The translations under genes and the position numbers were made by a program. This document shows positions 1-12,612 of a stretch of 64,000 bases of DNA, piece after piece (position 1 is the first letter of the stretch; each line of letters starts with the position of its first letter). The notes beneath the pieces are model-generated. The model ran no database searches. It saw only the letters and a list, made by a program, of their open reading frames with translations, and was not told the DNA's origin. The stretch comes from Mactromeris polynyma (taxonomy: Eukaryota; Mollusca; Bivalvia; Venerida; Mactridae): positions 4,650,001-4,714,000 of the forward strand of contig JASFXZ010000012.1 in NCBI GenBank assembly GCA_032209605.1, read 5' to 3'.

Positions 1-1439
1 ACGTTCTGTCAAATAATGAGAGAAACGATAGTATTACACGGCAAAAGCTCATTACTACAAGAATTTTCAATGATCTGCCGGTTACGTACAGCGCTTTAAA
101 TACGAATAATTGCAATACAAACAAGAGAAAGTTCATGCAAGGAATCAATGTGTCGGAAAAATGTTCAGTCAAATAATTATTGTGAAATATTTGAAGGAAA
201 TATGTAGAAAAAATAAAACAAAGTGACTAAAAATGTTGTTAAAGAAATGAACATATATTTATACAACAATACACAAAATAACCCCAATTGTTAGATCCTA
301 AAGAAATGCTCCATTACAAGACAGAGGTGCCCCATCATAAACACAAAAATATGGGGCAATAAAACTGCACTAATGTACCGTTAAAACACGCTTATTTAGC
401 GATGAACAAGGATGTCAACGAATAAGAGAATCCGATCGAGGATTTCTATTCGCCGCCAATTGAATTACGTACTATAACAGTGAGTGAATGGGCATGTTGA
501 TGAATGTTTCGGATTTGACTTTACCCATCTTTTTTAAAGAAGAAGAAGAACTTTTATTTGTACTAAAACCCATAAAAGGTTATTGACAAAACATCAATAT
601 AACATAGAAAATAATACATAGCAATACGTGACAAGAAGATACAATGAAATGGTAAATAAATGCGTAGTTATTTACATACTGTTATACATGTATATAATAA
701 TAGGATGTTATTTTTGTATATTTGAGACGTATATGATTGGATCCGTGATCGGACATTGTATACAATAGTTGTTAAATATGAGGTTCATCTCTGTTGGCGG
801 AGGCAGAATAATTTAAATGATAAATACATGTTAAAAACAAAGCATCCAATTCATGTACCAAGCTTCATATCCACAATTACATAATTATATAAAATAATTT
901 AACGTCAATAGTAACTCCTAGAACATCTAAATGGATCATCAAGGAAATAACCCTTACAAAGAGCGCATAACCTATAATGATCGAGCAATTTTAAAATGTA
1001 CAGTCACCAATTGCATGTGTGCTCTACCGAAACGAAATTGTAAAGCATCGCACGGTGATCATGTACATGAAACAATCATTAAATATACATATAATGTACA
1101 TATTAGTAGTTTCCATCGACGTTATCACTTATATGAAACAAAGAAATATACATACACATTTACATACATTCACATATATAAATACATTTCTTATATTATA
1201 ATAATTATACAATTTTAAATATAACAGACAGTAGTATATTCAATATCGGCAATTTTGCTGTAACCATTTAAACATTTTTAAACCAAATTACTAATACTAT
1301 TACAACTCGTTATGAAGTTGTTGGCGCTTAATAAATCCATGATGTGCAAATACACTTAAATTTCGTATTTCTGATGCATTTTTTGTCGTCATTAATGCGA
1401 TGAACTTAAAAGTACTGGGACGGTTCCAATAATATGATT
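1..1439. other. AT-rich stretch, nothing recognised
   Basis: I see no coding exon, RNA gene or clear repeat here. Short open frames near 931-1218 have low-complexity AT-rich composition and no recognisable motif. It may be intron or 5' flank of the EGF gene that appears at 3738, but nothing in the sequence proves that. Confidence 0.5.
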
Positions 1440-1877
1440 TTATGTATTTTTTGCCAATTCTCTCATAATGTTACATACAAGAATAAAATGGTATTCATCC
1501 TCTAGGATGTGACAGAATGGACATATACGTTCATTTAACGGGACACTTAAAGGTTTTCTCCATCTACCAGATTCAACGGCTAATCTATGTGATGACATTC
1601 TCAAGCGTGATAATGCTATTCTGTATTTACGGATTGTGATAACATCTAGATATTTGCTAAAATTTGTACTAACTATTGTTCTAAAGAATAAAGCTCTCGT
1701 GGAATATTCTAACCTATTGTTATAATCGATCAACCATATATCTCTTATTCTTTGCTTTAAAAGTAAAAGAAAATATTCCTTGTTTTCAACACCTTGGTTT
1801 AGCCACACGTGTTCGAAACCTAGTTTAGTCAGAAGTGTTTTAACATTTGCTAACCAGTTAATTTTAGTTGGTCGCAA
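1440..1877 (-). mobile_element. LINE ORF2 C-terminal fragment (after the RT domain)
   Basis: A 145-codon open frame on the minus strand reads like the region after reverse transcriptase in non-LTR retrotransposons. It has a helical basic stretch, the segment RLRMSSHRLAVESGRWRK, then a zinc-finger-like cluster (CPFCHILEDEYHFILVC) of the kind found at the C-end of many LINE ORF2 proteins. The fragment has no RT core (no F/YADD box), and the finger is followed quickly by a stop, so it is a 5'-truncated copy. It appears to belong to the same broad lineage as the fragments at about 4430 and 45781. It is not a host gene. Family assignment is by motif memory only. Confidence 0.7.
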
Positions 1878-1888
1878 AAAATTAAAGA

Positions 1889-1963
1889 AGCTTAAATTAG
1901 AACTCCCATTTGAGCAAGGGACTCGAGCTTAAATCAGAACTCCCATTTGAGCAAGTGACTCGT
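1889..1963. repeat. Short direct duplication, about 37 bp x 2
   Basis: The phrase AACTCCCATTTGAGCAAG occurs twice about 37 bp apart with similar flanks (gcttaaat before, gactcg after). It is a simple local tandem duplication just upstream of the LINE fragment. Confidence 0.6.
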
Positions 1964-3737
1964 TAGAGCCAATTACAATAGTAGGCGAAATCAAATTCGC
2001 GGACACTCATCGGATGAGTCATCCAAACTCTGTAATTCTAAACCGCCAAAGTCTACATACTCCAGAAGAAAGTAGTCATTGTCAACAAAAATAGCGGTAA
2101 GCATTTGCGATATTAGATAGAAAACGGATATTACGCAAAAGAAAGAACCCCAAAGAAACTTGCTGATTAAATACTACAAATTTTAGAAAAAAATGTATGC
2201 TTACGCCGTAGCCGTATCACGCGTGAATTGCACTGAAAACAAGCTTGAGCACTTTAACTCAGCGGACGAAAGTAGTAGGCAGAGAACTACGCGGACGATA
2301 GTGTAAGTTAGTGTACAGTAGGCAGAGATACGTATACAAGAGAACGGTGCTACATATAATGTATCCAACGAACAATTATACGTATATTGAAATCATGGGA
2401 AATGCAATTTTCCGTCTTCGTTCCGTTAAATATCGACGATTTACGGAAACTGTTCTAAATTGAATAAATACACATACTTTTTGCTTTATTGTCGACTGTT
2501 AAATATTAACAATTGAAATATTAATAACGACAGGTAAGAAAGTACATTTTAACAAAAAGAAATTGATGAAATAATATTTCCCATGTAGTGAACAAAATTG
2601 CGGCATCCACGAAAACGCACGACAACGGAGAAAATACGTGAACTACTGTGAGCAGATAAGATCCGTTTGAACAATCGAAAAGAACAGAACACTGTTGTAT
2701 CGGTACTTCATTTTACAATGAAAAATAATACATTAATGATTCGTGTAACTTGTACAGAAAGTGCAACTTGGTGACAGTTGTCAACCGCGTAATCATGCCA
2801 TTTCTGGGACATATTGTGGAGTTAGACATGCTTATGATCCATCCTTCTGACTGTCTATACCAATTCTCTGTGTACAAAATTGTGTGTTCACCTCCGTTAT
2901 TATTTAATATACTGATATAACGAAGTGTTCTTGATAGAATATTGTGGTAGGTAAATCTATGTCAAAGTGACGTCTGTAGTTTGCATTGAGCCTTGCTGTT
3001 AGCACTTTTTACGTGCTTTGATTTCAAACCAACTCGCATTTATTAGCGAGTTTTGCACCCTATTACCGGATATAACTTCTAAACGCAAAGGGAGGTAACT
3101 GCTGCAAAAGTAGTTTCGTCACGACTGCCACGGGTTTTAGTAGATCTGTTCAGGGATTAGATATTTAAGCACGGGTTTTAAATCGAGAAATAAAAGTTAC
3201 ATTTTCACAGAAATGTAAACGATTTCATGGAACATGTATGCATAATAAGTTTTTTGAAACCCATTTCGGTTGTTTTTATTCTGTAAAAGTTCGCTTTTGA
3301 AATGCTTTAACACCACTTAAAACTAAGTGCTCCTCCCGTGGATAAAATGAAAAAAGCCGGCGACTAATGAACGGGGTTTTAGCATACTCCTTCGTGTGTT
3401 TTCGAGAATTCTCCGTTTAATACCAAATGCTGTAGCCACGGGGAATATGTACCCAGTTTGTTCAACATGTTGAACAATCTACAAGTTGTGAGTTCAGAGC
3501 AATTGTTTTGTCCATCGAAATGACCGTTTTCCATATCACGCAGTACAGAAATACGTCACGCTTTTTTCGCATTTGGATTACATCTAAAGTTATTAAAAGT
3601 TCACTCAGTGTATGAGATTTTACTGAATTCGGGGCGAGGGTCTGTAATTAACACAAGAAGTAATTGAATTAAGTTGTAAACTTTTTCATGATCCATGACA
3701 CATTGTTTATTCTTTATACGTAATTTTGAAACTGCAG
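1964..3737. other. Unassigned DNA upstream of the first visible EGF exon
   Basis: No exon with a clear signal peptide or EGF cysteine pattern was found here. Because the exon at 3738 starts in mid-codon with a good acceptor, this stretch is probably an intron of that gene, with its 5' exons lying before the window or unrecognised here. Confidence 0.4.
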
Positions 3738-6700
3738 GTGTGAATGTCTAGATGGCTGGAATGGAACTGAGCACTGTGGAGAAAACATAACTGATGTCAG
3801 AGAGTGCATGCCGGGTTGGCAGGGTGAATGGTGTGAAAACCAATGTGTTAGTGAGTAAGTATTGGAAGTACAAGTATACCATCTAATTGCATTGATCAAT
3901 AGCGCCACGCCCCCAGAATAAGTTGACATACTGAACGTAAGGTAACCCCTCCCGGTTAGCTCAGTAGGCAGAACGATTACTAATCTAGAGGTCGTAGGTC
4001 CAATACCCGGATCAGTCGTATATTGTCAGTGACTGAATGATACTACATTGTACATTCAAAGACATGTTACCTCCACCTGAGGTTCATGCGGTGAAGTTGT
4101 CAGTTACTTGCGGACGAACAAGTTAAAATTCTGTTTGGTAACCCAGGAACACTGGCTTGGTCAGATGACCTACGTACATGACTGAATATTGTTGAAATCG
4201 TCGTTAAGCTACAAAAAAGCAACAACGCAAAAATGACTGTTTTTAGACATCCGGGAAGCAGCACATTTTACAGCATATGTTATGTTGTTAAGGGTTGACT
4301 CGTTTGGTCAGTATGTTACAACGATTGATGAAAATAAATTGCACTGCTTGACTTTAGTTAAGGGAATACACTATTAATGGTATTAATAAATTCCGAAACT
4401 CGTCGCATGGTTTGTGTATAAAACTAGTGTGTGTAATACAGGAATGACTCCAACCGAATACCATATTTTTCTCGGATGTCCTAAATACAGCCATCTCGGA
4501 AACAGATGTTTAAAACGGTATTTATCATAGTCATACTGTATTTTTGCCAATTTAAGCAGAGACCTGGACGTCTTAATACACGCCCTTTTGTCTGCATTGT
4601 ATTTTCCTTTTATGTTATTGTATTTCATTGAACCACACAATACCATCACACACCACGCAGCACCGTCACAGCATTGTACCTTACCGACACCGCACAGAAC
4701 CGCACCGACATTGCACAACACCGCACCGACATTGCACAACACCGCACCGGCACCGCACAACATTGCACCGAACCGACACTGCACCGCACCGACCCCACTA
4801 AACACTGCACCACACTAACAATGCACCACACTGCTCCGAACCGACACTGTACCGCACCGACTCCACTAAACACTGCACCGCACTAACAATGCACCACATT
4901 GGTGCGAACCGTCCTGACATCACTACGCACCAGACCGGCACAGCACTGCACTGTACCACACAATATCACACTAAACTGTATTATATTGTTTAACCGTTTG
5001 TATCATGGTTTCGTAAATTGTTTGTGAAGTTTGGTTTGTAGCGCTACATCTTGAGAGGTGGAGCTTAATTCAATGTTAGCTAAAGGGAAGGGCCTTTATT
5101 AGCAAAGAACCGAGTGCAATAACAACAGTGCGAAGTGTTTGAGAATGATGAATGAATACGAAAATATTAAGCATCTTATATAATAATTATTATTCTTTCA
5201 GTTCTGACTGTGATCCTACAGCTTACTGTAAAAAGAAAGGTGGTAAGGACGAGTATTTTTGTGCTTGCAAGGATGGTTGGCACGGGAGAACGTGTACAGA
5301 AGACAGAGATGAATGTGTATACAATCCATGTAAACATTCAGGATCATGCACAAATACACCCGGATCCTACATGTGCACATGCGCGAATGGCTGGACGGGT
5401 ACCGACTGCGATGCTGATGTAAATGAATGCCTTTTTAACCCATGTGAGAATAAGGGGAATTGTTCCAATAACGACGGGTCTTTCGCTTGCAAGTGTGTAA
5501 CTGGTTGGATAGGTCAGACTTGTTCAGAAGTTGACGAGTGCGTATCATCACCGTGCACACATTCGGGCACATGCGAAAATACACCAGGCTCTTATAAATG
5601 CACGTGCCCAATGGGATGGGCTGGACAATTATGTGAGGACAAGGATGTATGTCTGCTAGAGCACCCATGTAGTAATTCGGCCAACTGTACTATGACAAAT
5701 CATACATACCATTGTCAATGTGCCGATGGTTGGCAGGGCGTTAATTGTACTGTTGACGTGGATGAGTGTACACTACAGGAGAAGTGTGTGCATAATGATT
5801 CATGCTCCAATTCGATTGGTTCCTACATCTGTAACTGCACACTTGGTTGGCAAGGAAACAATTGCAATGATGACGTCAATGAATGTGATTCGAATCCGTG
5901 TAATGGTACACTTGCGTGTCAAAATAAGGATGGCTCTTACGATTGCGTTCAAAGGAGTAAAGGTAACTCACCATGGTCATTCGACAGGAGACAATGAATT
6001 GCTTGACAATGACAAGAGTAGTCTCAAGACTTCACCATGTATATCCATTGTCAAATATCTCTATGAAACTAATGGTTTCCGTGAGAATAATATGTAAACA
6101 GTCTTGTATTCATCTATTGCGATTGCACCATGCTGTTAAGTTTAAATCATACGTGCCCATCTTTGTTTGGAAGCAATCGGGACTGTATCAATTGGTTAGA
6201 TTTATTTGATAAGTTTGTTGTAAAACACTTTGTATTAGCGAGAATTTAAATTTGCTATAATTCGTGAGTTTCGCTCCTCGCGTAGTCAAGATGTTTCGCT
6301 AAAAATAAAAATAGCGTTTACTGTCCGAATGTTTGCTATATCCGAAATCGGTATTAAAAGTATTTTCATTTTTGTCCTCTCATTTTCACGAAGCTAATTG
6401 GTTTTATCAACCTAGCTGTAAAAGTAAAAGTAAAAAATATTTCAAAACCAAGTTCAATTTATTTTGATATATCAATTTTGAAAGAATATCATTCGTTCCG
6501 ACGATAATCTTACAAGCATTGTATTCGATTACTGAGATTGTTTATCAGGTTATTTAAATTTCGAAGAACTCGTATACGTCTAATAAACTTTGAAACTAAA
6601 ACAATTTATATCTTAATTTTCCAGGCAGTTCCAGCACAGCGAACGTTGGAATAATCGCCGGGGCCTCAACAGGTGCCTTTCTGGCGATCCTTGCAGCAGT

Positions 6701-9700
6701 GCTGGCCTTGCTCTATAAATTCAAGTGGTAATATAATTAGTATTTATCAAAATATTAATACACACTACACAAATGATATTATAGCCACATATTCAGGGGC
6801 GTGGCTTCCGATATGCCGTGTAGTTATAAATTATATAAATCTAAGACGTGTTATGTATGTTTTTGATGTTATTGTAAGCATATTGACCGGAACGAAATAT
6901 ACACCAAAAAGTATCCCTCACGATCTAGCTACAACAATATTACCAATCGTACCCTGGACCCCCTGAACTAGGCAAACACGTCAATTTTAGCTAAGCTGCG
7001 CCCCTGATATTGCCTTATTTGGTCTGTGTAAAGTTATCAAAACAGCTGCAGCAGTAGTACTGTTGTTACTGCCTACAGTACTGACAAGAAAACAGCTGTT
7101 TGTCCTCGATAGCCAACATCCTGGCAGTTTTATACTGGCAGTATAATAAGCATAACGAACAAAAGAGAATAAAGCTATCGTTTACTACCATTTCCTACAT
7201 CTTTGTATTTTTTTAGAATAATAATGCAATGGTTATCCAATTTCGTATCTAAAATTTTAGGATTTTGTTCTAATTTAGTAGATGTATATGTTTAATGCTG
7301 TGCAATGTGGAGTATTAGTGCTATGTCTGCTGGCAGTAGTATACTTCAACTTCTGCAGTATCACCACTAGTACCTCTTACTGCAGGTAATAGTATTTCAA
7401 CTTCTGTAGTATCACCACTTGTACCTCTTACTGCAGGTAGTAGTATTCTCCAACTTTTGCAGTATCACCACTAGTACCTTTTACTGCAGGTAATAGTATT
7501 CCAACTTCTGCAGTATCACAACTAGTACATCTTACTGCAGGTAGTAGTATTTCAACTTCTGCAGTATCACCACTAGTACCTCTTAATGCAGGTAGTAGTA
7601 TTTCAACTTCTGCAGTATCACCACTAGTACCTCTTAATGCAGGTAGTAGTATTTCAACTTCTGCAGTATCACCACTAGTACCTCTTACTGCAGGTAGTAG
7701 TATTTCAACTTCTGCAGTATCACCACTAGTACCTCTTACTGCAGGTAGTAGTATTTCAACTTCTGTAGTATCACAACTAGTACCTCTTAATGCAGGTAGT
7801 AGTATTTCAACTTCTGCAGTATCACCACTAGTACCTCTTACTGCAGGTAGTAGTATTTCAACTTCTGCAGTATTACTACTAGTACCTCTTACTGCTGGTA
7901 GTAGTATTCCCAATCTTCTGCAGTATCACTACTAATACATCTTACTGCTGGTAGTATTATTTTCCAACTTCTGTAGTATCACAACTAGTATCTCTTTATG
8001 TTGGTAGTAGTATTCGCCATCTTCTGCAGTATCACCACTAGTACCTCTTACTGCAGGTAGTAGTATTTCAACTTCTGTAGTATCACTACTAGTACCTCTT
8101 ACTGCTGGTCGTAGTATTCTCCAACTTCTGAAGTATCACCACTAGTACCTCTTACTGCTGGTAGTAGTATTCTCCAACTTCTGTAGTATCACCACTAGTA
8201 CCTCTTACTGCTGGTAGTGGTATTCTCCAACTTCTGCAGTATCACCACTAGTACCTCTTACTGCAGGTAGTAGTATTTCAACTTCTGTAGTATCACTACT
8301 AGTACCTCTTACTGCAGGTAGTAGTATTCTCCAACTTTTGCAGTATCACCACTAGTACCTCTTACTGCAGGTAATAGTATTCCAACTTCTGTAGTATCAC
8401 CACTAGTACCTCTTACTGCAGGTAGTAGTATTTCAACTTCTGCAGTATCACCACTAGTGCCTCTTAATGCAGGTAGTAGTATTTCAACTTATGCAGTATC
8501 ACCACTAGTACCTCTTAATGCAGGTAGTAGTATTTCAACTTCTGCAGTATCACCACTAGTACCTCTTACTGCAGGTAGTAGTATTTCAACTTCTGCAGTA
8601 TCACCACTAGTACCTCTTACTGCAGGTAGTAGTATTTCAACTTCTGTAGTATCACAACTAGTACCTCTTAATGCAGGTAGTAGTATTTCAACTTCTGCAG
8701 TATCACCACTAGTACCTCTTACTGCAGGTAGTAGTATTTCAACTTCTGCAGTATTACTACTAGTACCTCTTACTGCTGGTAGTAGTATTCCCAATCTTCT
8801 GCAGTATCACTACTAATACATCTTACTGCTGGTAGTATTATTTTCCAACTTCTGTAGTATCACAACTAGTATCTCTTTATGTTGGTAGTAGTATTCGCCA
8901 TCTTCTGCAGTATCACCACTAGTACCTCTTACTGCAGGTAGTAGTATTTCAACTTCTGTAGTATCACTACTAGTACCTCTTACTGCTGGTCGTAGTATTC
9001 TCCAACTTCTGAAGTATCACCACTAGTACCTCTTACTGCTGGTAGTAGTATTCTCCAACTTCTGTAGTATCACCACTAGTACCTCTTACTGCTGGTAGTG
9101 GTATTCTCCAACTTCTGCAGTATCACCACTAGTACCTCTTACTGCAGGTAGTAGTATTTCAACTTCTGTAGTATCACTACTAGTACCTCTTACTGCAGGT
9201 AGTAGTATTCTCCAACTTTTGCAGTATCACCACTAGTACCTCTTACTGCAGGTAATAGTATTCCAACTTCTGTAGTATCACCACTAGTACCTCTTACTGC
9301 AGGTAGTAGTATTTCAACTTCTGCAGTATCACCACTAGTGCCTCTTAATGCAGGTAGTAGTATTTCAACTTATGCAGTATCACCACTAGTACCTCTTAAT
9401 GCAGGTAGTAGTATTTCAACTTCTGCAGTATCACCACTAGTACCTCTTACTGCAGGTAGTAGTATTTCAACTTCTGCAGTATCACCACTAGTACCTCTTA
9501 CTGCAGGTAGTAGTATTTCAACTTCTGTAGTATCACAACTAGTACCTCTTAATGCAGGTAGTAGTATTTCAACTTCTGCAGTATCACCACTAGTACCTCT
9601 TACTGCAGGTAGTAGTATTTCAACTTCTGCAGTATTACTACTAGTACCTCTTACTGCTGGTAGTAGTATTCCCAATCTTCTGCAGTATCACTACTAATAC

Positions 9701-11597
9701 ATCTTACTGCTGGTAGTATTATTTTCCAACTTCTGTAGTATCACAACTAGTATCTCTTTATGTTGGTAGTAGTATTCGCCATCTTCTGCAGTATCACCAC
9801 TAGTACCTCTTACTGCAGGTAGTAGTATTTCAACTTCTGTAGTATCACTACTAGTACCTCTTACTGCTGGTCGTAGTATTCTCCAACTTCTGAAGTATCA
9901 CCACTAGTACCTCTTACTGCTGGTAGTAGTATTCTCCAACTTCTGTAGTATCACTACTAGTACCTCTTACTGCTGGTAGTGGTATTCTCCAACTTCTGCA
10001 GTATCACCACTAGTACCTCTTACTGCAGGTAGTAGTATTTCAACTTCTGTAGTATCACTACTAGTACCTCTTACTGCAGGTAGTAGTATTCTCCAACTTT
10101 TGCAGTATCACCACTAGTACCTCTTACTGCAGGTAATAGTATTCCAACTTCTGTAGTATCACCACTAGTACCTCTTACTGCAGGTAGTAGTATTTCAACT
10201 TCTGCAGTATCACCACTAGTGCCTCTTAATGCAGGTAGTAGTATTTCAACTTATGCAGTATCACCACTAGTACCTCTTAATGCAGGTAGTAGTATTTCAA
10301 CTTCTGCAGTATCACCACTAGTACCTCTTACTGCAGGTAGTAGTATTTCAACTTCTGCAGTATCACCACTAGTACCTCTTACTGCAGGTAGTAGTATTTC
10401 AACTTCTGTAGTATCACAACTAGTACCTCTTAATGCAGGTAGTAGTATTTCAACTTCTGCAGTATCACCACTAGTACCTGTTACTGCAGGTAGTAGTATT
10501 TCAACTTCTGCAGTATTACTACTAGTACCTCTTACTGCTGGTAGTAGTATTCCCAATCTTCTACAGTATCACTACTAATACATCTTACTGCTGGTAGTAT
10601 TATTTTCCAACTTCTGTAGTATCACAACTAGTATCTCTTTATGTTGGTAGTAGTATTCGCCATCTTCTGCAGTATCACCACTAGTACCTCTTACTGCAGG
10701 TAGTAGTATTTCAACTTCTGTAGTATCACTACTAGTACCTCTTACTGCTGGTAGTAGTATTCTCCAACTTCTGCAGTATCACCACTAGTACCTCTTACTG
10801 CAGGTAGTAGTATTCTCCAACTTCTGTAGTATCACTACTAGTACCTCTTACTGCTGGTAGTGGTATTCTCCAACTTCTGCAGTATCACCACTAGTACCTC
10901 TTACTGCAGGTAGTAGTATTTCAACTTCTGTAGTATCACTACTAGTACCTCTTACTGCTGGTAGTAGTATTCTCCAACTTCTGCAGTATCAATACTTGTA
11001 CCTCATTCTGCTAGGAGTAGTATTTCAACTTCTGCAGTATCATTACTAGTACCACTTACTGCTGGTTGTAGATTTCTCCAACTTCTGCAGTATCACCACT
11101 AGTACATCTAGCCGTAGCAGGTAGTGGTAATATTGCTGTTATAGCTTCTATTGCTAACTTAAGACAGATCCTTACTTGCTTAAATTAATTGTTATTATAA
11201 ATTGATAATGTCATCTTATCTCTATTGAATACCATTTTTAGATGATTATGCTTTAAATAAGATAACTAACACAAAACACGCTGGACTATTACTGACCATT
11301 ATACGATTGGAACCGTAAGGTTCTGAATTGAGAAAGTCGCAGTTATGTTCTGTCTTTGATATGGTGCCTAGAGCGAGCTTGCACTTCACAATTTCTGAAT
11401 TTGGGGCGTGTACAGGTTAATTACACAGGGAGCAATCATTTAACATGATTAGAAGTTACTATACCTTGTTTTACAATGGATGAGATTTTACGTTTTTCAG
11501 GAAACGTAATCCCAAAAACAGTGTGGCTGATCTTAAAGAGGAGACGGAAGTCGGCAACAAACATTTTCAGCCGCAGAGGAACGGCATTACTGCCTGA
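3738..11597 (+). CDS. EGF-repeat single-pass membrane protein, 3' part (4 exons)
   Basis: Four exons join in phase: 3738-3854, 5202-5962, 6625-6727 and 11501-11597 (stop TGA at 11595-11597). Acceptors are ctgcag, ctttcag, tttccag and tttttcag; donors are gtaagt, gtaact and gtaata. The visible 358 residues start mid-EGF (CECLDGWNG). One EGF domain follows at about 42-70 and then five domains up to residue 260, most opening with DxD/NEC and carrying the CxNxxGSYxC pattern, which in known families marks calcium-binding EGFs that can be beta-hydroxylated. A seventh EGF (263-287) keeps only four cysteines. A membrane helix at about 300-323 and a 35-residue basic/acidic tail ending GITA complete the protein. 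The layout suggests a cell-surface adhesion or ligand-type protein (Notch/fibropellin-like repeats), but no specific orthologue is recognisable. 5' exons are missing. The third intron contains the 881-bp higher-order repeat. Confidence 0.85.
3944..4228 (+). mobile_element. tRNA-derived SINE in EGF intron (family B-like tail)
   Basis: The head is tRNA-like: an A-box-type GGTTAGCTCAGTAGGCAG at 3954 and a B-box-type GGTCCAATACCC near 4007. The 3' end, GAATATTGTTGAAATCGTCG followed by ttaagc and an A-rich end, matches in sense the tail seen inverted in the SINEs at 46289 and 55071. I recall such GTTGAAAA-CGGCGTTAAA tails from mollusc SINEs (MetaSINE-type), but that naming is from memory. It lies inside the intron 3855-5201. 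Confidence 0.65.
4430..4632 (+). mobile_element. Decayed LINE C-terminal fragment
   Basis: On the plus strand the frame reads TPTEYHIFLGCPKYSHLGNR and continues to a helical stretch, broken by one in-frame TAG. This is the 'xExHxxxxCPxY' finger region typical of LINE ORF2 C-ends, similar to DEYHFILVC in the fragment at 1440-1877. It sits in the EGF intron and runs directly into the CACCG-rich minisatellite. Confidence 0.5.
4635..4975. repeat. Low-complexity CACCG/CACTG minisatellite
   Basis: About 340 bp are built from loosely repeated 5- and 10-base words (caccg, cactg, acaac), with a strongly C-rich, G-poor plus strand. A roughly 68-bp block beginning ccgaaccgacactg is present twice in tandem. 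Open frames on both strands here are side effects. It lies in the EGF intron 3855-5201. Confidence 0.75.
5963..6624 (+). other. Intron of the EGF gene, nothing else recognised
   Basis: The intron runs from donor ggtaact to acceptor ttttccag. If retained, it would add ten residues and a stop at 5995-5997, giving a soluble ectodomain without the membrane helix. There is no other signal. Confidence 0.6.
6794..7006. mobile_element. 213-bp MITE with CAGGGGCG termini
   Basis: The terminal inverted repeats begin CAGGGGCGTGGCTT and end AAGCTGCGCCCCTG (reverse complement CAGGGGCGCAGCTT). They are flanked by a direct ATATT (6789-6793 and 7007-7011). CAGGGGCG ends are common in hAT-type elements, although those usually make 8-bp duplications, so the superfamily is uncertain. 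It is inserted in the last EGF intron. Confidence 0.7.
7310..11105. repeat. 51-bp satellite with 881-bp higher-order repeat
   Basis: The array has a basic unit of about 51 bp containing CTGCAG, GGTAGTAGTATT and CACTAGTACCTC. Units differ by small indels (for example ttctccaac against ttcaac), which creates an 881-bp higher-order period. The marker 'ctagtgcctcttaatg' recurs at 8456, 9337 and 10218, exactly 881 apart, with only a few differences seen between successive copies; a more diverged copy precedes them. The array fills most of the last EGF intron (6728-11500). The 119- and 161-residue open frames inside it arise because 51 is divisible by three. Confidence 0.95.
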
Positions 11598-11737
11598 ATT
11601 TGGCCATTTTGCCATCGGAGCACAGAAAACATTTGTCTTTTGATTTGAGTTTATAGAGTTTTATTTATTTTTATATCTAAGTGAACAAACTTACAGACTG
11701 TGATAATATACTGTTGTTGACTTTATAGAATAGAAAT

Positions 11738-11743
11738 AATAAA
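11738..11743 (+). promoter_or_regulatory. Candidate polyadenylation signal of the EGF gene
   Basis: AATAAA lies 141 bases after the EGF gene stop codon on the same strand. It is the first such hexamer I see downstream and would give a short 3' UTR. Confidence 0.55.
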
Positions 11744-11832
11744 TACAAAGTTCTTATACAAGAGCTGCATCGGAATATCTGTATACATTTTTGTTTATAC
11801 GTATTAGGTAAGCGGCTTTTGTAGATATAATT

Positions 11833-12055
11833 CAGGGGCCTATTCACAAACATGCTAAGACTGTGTGACATTTCTTTTTCATTTAATCTTAACGAATGAA
11901 CTGTTGTCTGAAAAATCGTTGATATCCACTCTACGCTATTGCCAATGTTTATTTATATTTATTCTATTGTAATAACATAGGAGTCAAAAGAACATATACC
12001 ATTTTAAAGTCTAAGTCTTAGTTTCACTCTTAAAGGTTTTGTGAATATAGCCCCT
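11833..12055. mobile_element. Foldback MITE with GGGG..ATTCACAAA termini
   Basis: The left end reads GGGGCCTATTCACAAACATG. The right end, read backwards, gives GGGGCTATATTCACAAAACC. Inner arms also pair (gctaagact / agtcttagt). The ends are imperfect, so the copy is old. A related left end occurs near 26115. Confidence 0.6.
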
Positions 12056-12192
12056 TGTATTTAATCAATCACATACACCATGTACTTCCATAGAAGGTAC
12101 TGATCTTTGAATGAAGTGTAGCAAACAAAGATGATCAGAACAGTGTTCATACTGATGAGATTCGATATATCGAACTTTGTACCTTATACATC

Positions 12193-12235
12193 TACAGTAA
12201 AACCTCACTTAAAGATCACCTCAAAACAACTAATA
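12193..12235. mobile_element. Solo end of the CAGTAAAACCTC MITE family
   Basis: TACAGTAAAACCTCACTTAA followed by agatcacctc matches one terminus of the TA-flanked MITE family, but no matching second end follows. It is a truncated copy. Confidence 0.6.
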
Positions 12236-12425
12236 GAACCAAATATTTCTTCCATATTTAACACCACACAACTAAGACCGACTTTCTTCAGAACTTACGC
12301 TGGTTTTATTATTGTTGTTTCACTGTTCATATGAAAAGCATTTATTCGGCATCTGAAATCTATAAAATATATCGAGGCCCATTTCTTGGTTATACAGAGT
12401 AGAAATTTGTTTACTGGTATATATC

Positions 12426-12612
12426 TACAGTACAACCTCAATAACAAGACCATCCTTGGGACCTGTGAAAACTGGTCTAAATATTAAGGTGATCTTAATA
12501 TATAGGTTGAATAAAGAGCAAAACCGTGAAAATGGACTTGAACATTGTGTTCTTAACTATGAGGTGGTCTTCTTACTGGGATACACTAGTCTTAAATTGA
12601 GGTTTTACTGTA
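12426..12612. mobile_element. CAGTAAAACCTC-family MITE, TA-flanked
   Basis: The ends are TACAGTACAACCTCAATAAC and, inverted, the run ggttttactgta. The internal sequence (ttgaataaagagcaaaac, gtgaaaatggacttgaa) is shared with the copies at 40675 and 46975. TA target sites and CAGT ends suggest a Tc1/mariner relative of the pogo/Tigger type; that is an inference, since no transposase is present. Confidence 0.8.

Noticed and set aside
7428..10578. Repeated 119-, 101- and 161-codon frames in the 51-bp array
   Set aside because: Period divisible by three and present on both strands; they sit inside an intron of a well supported gene.
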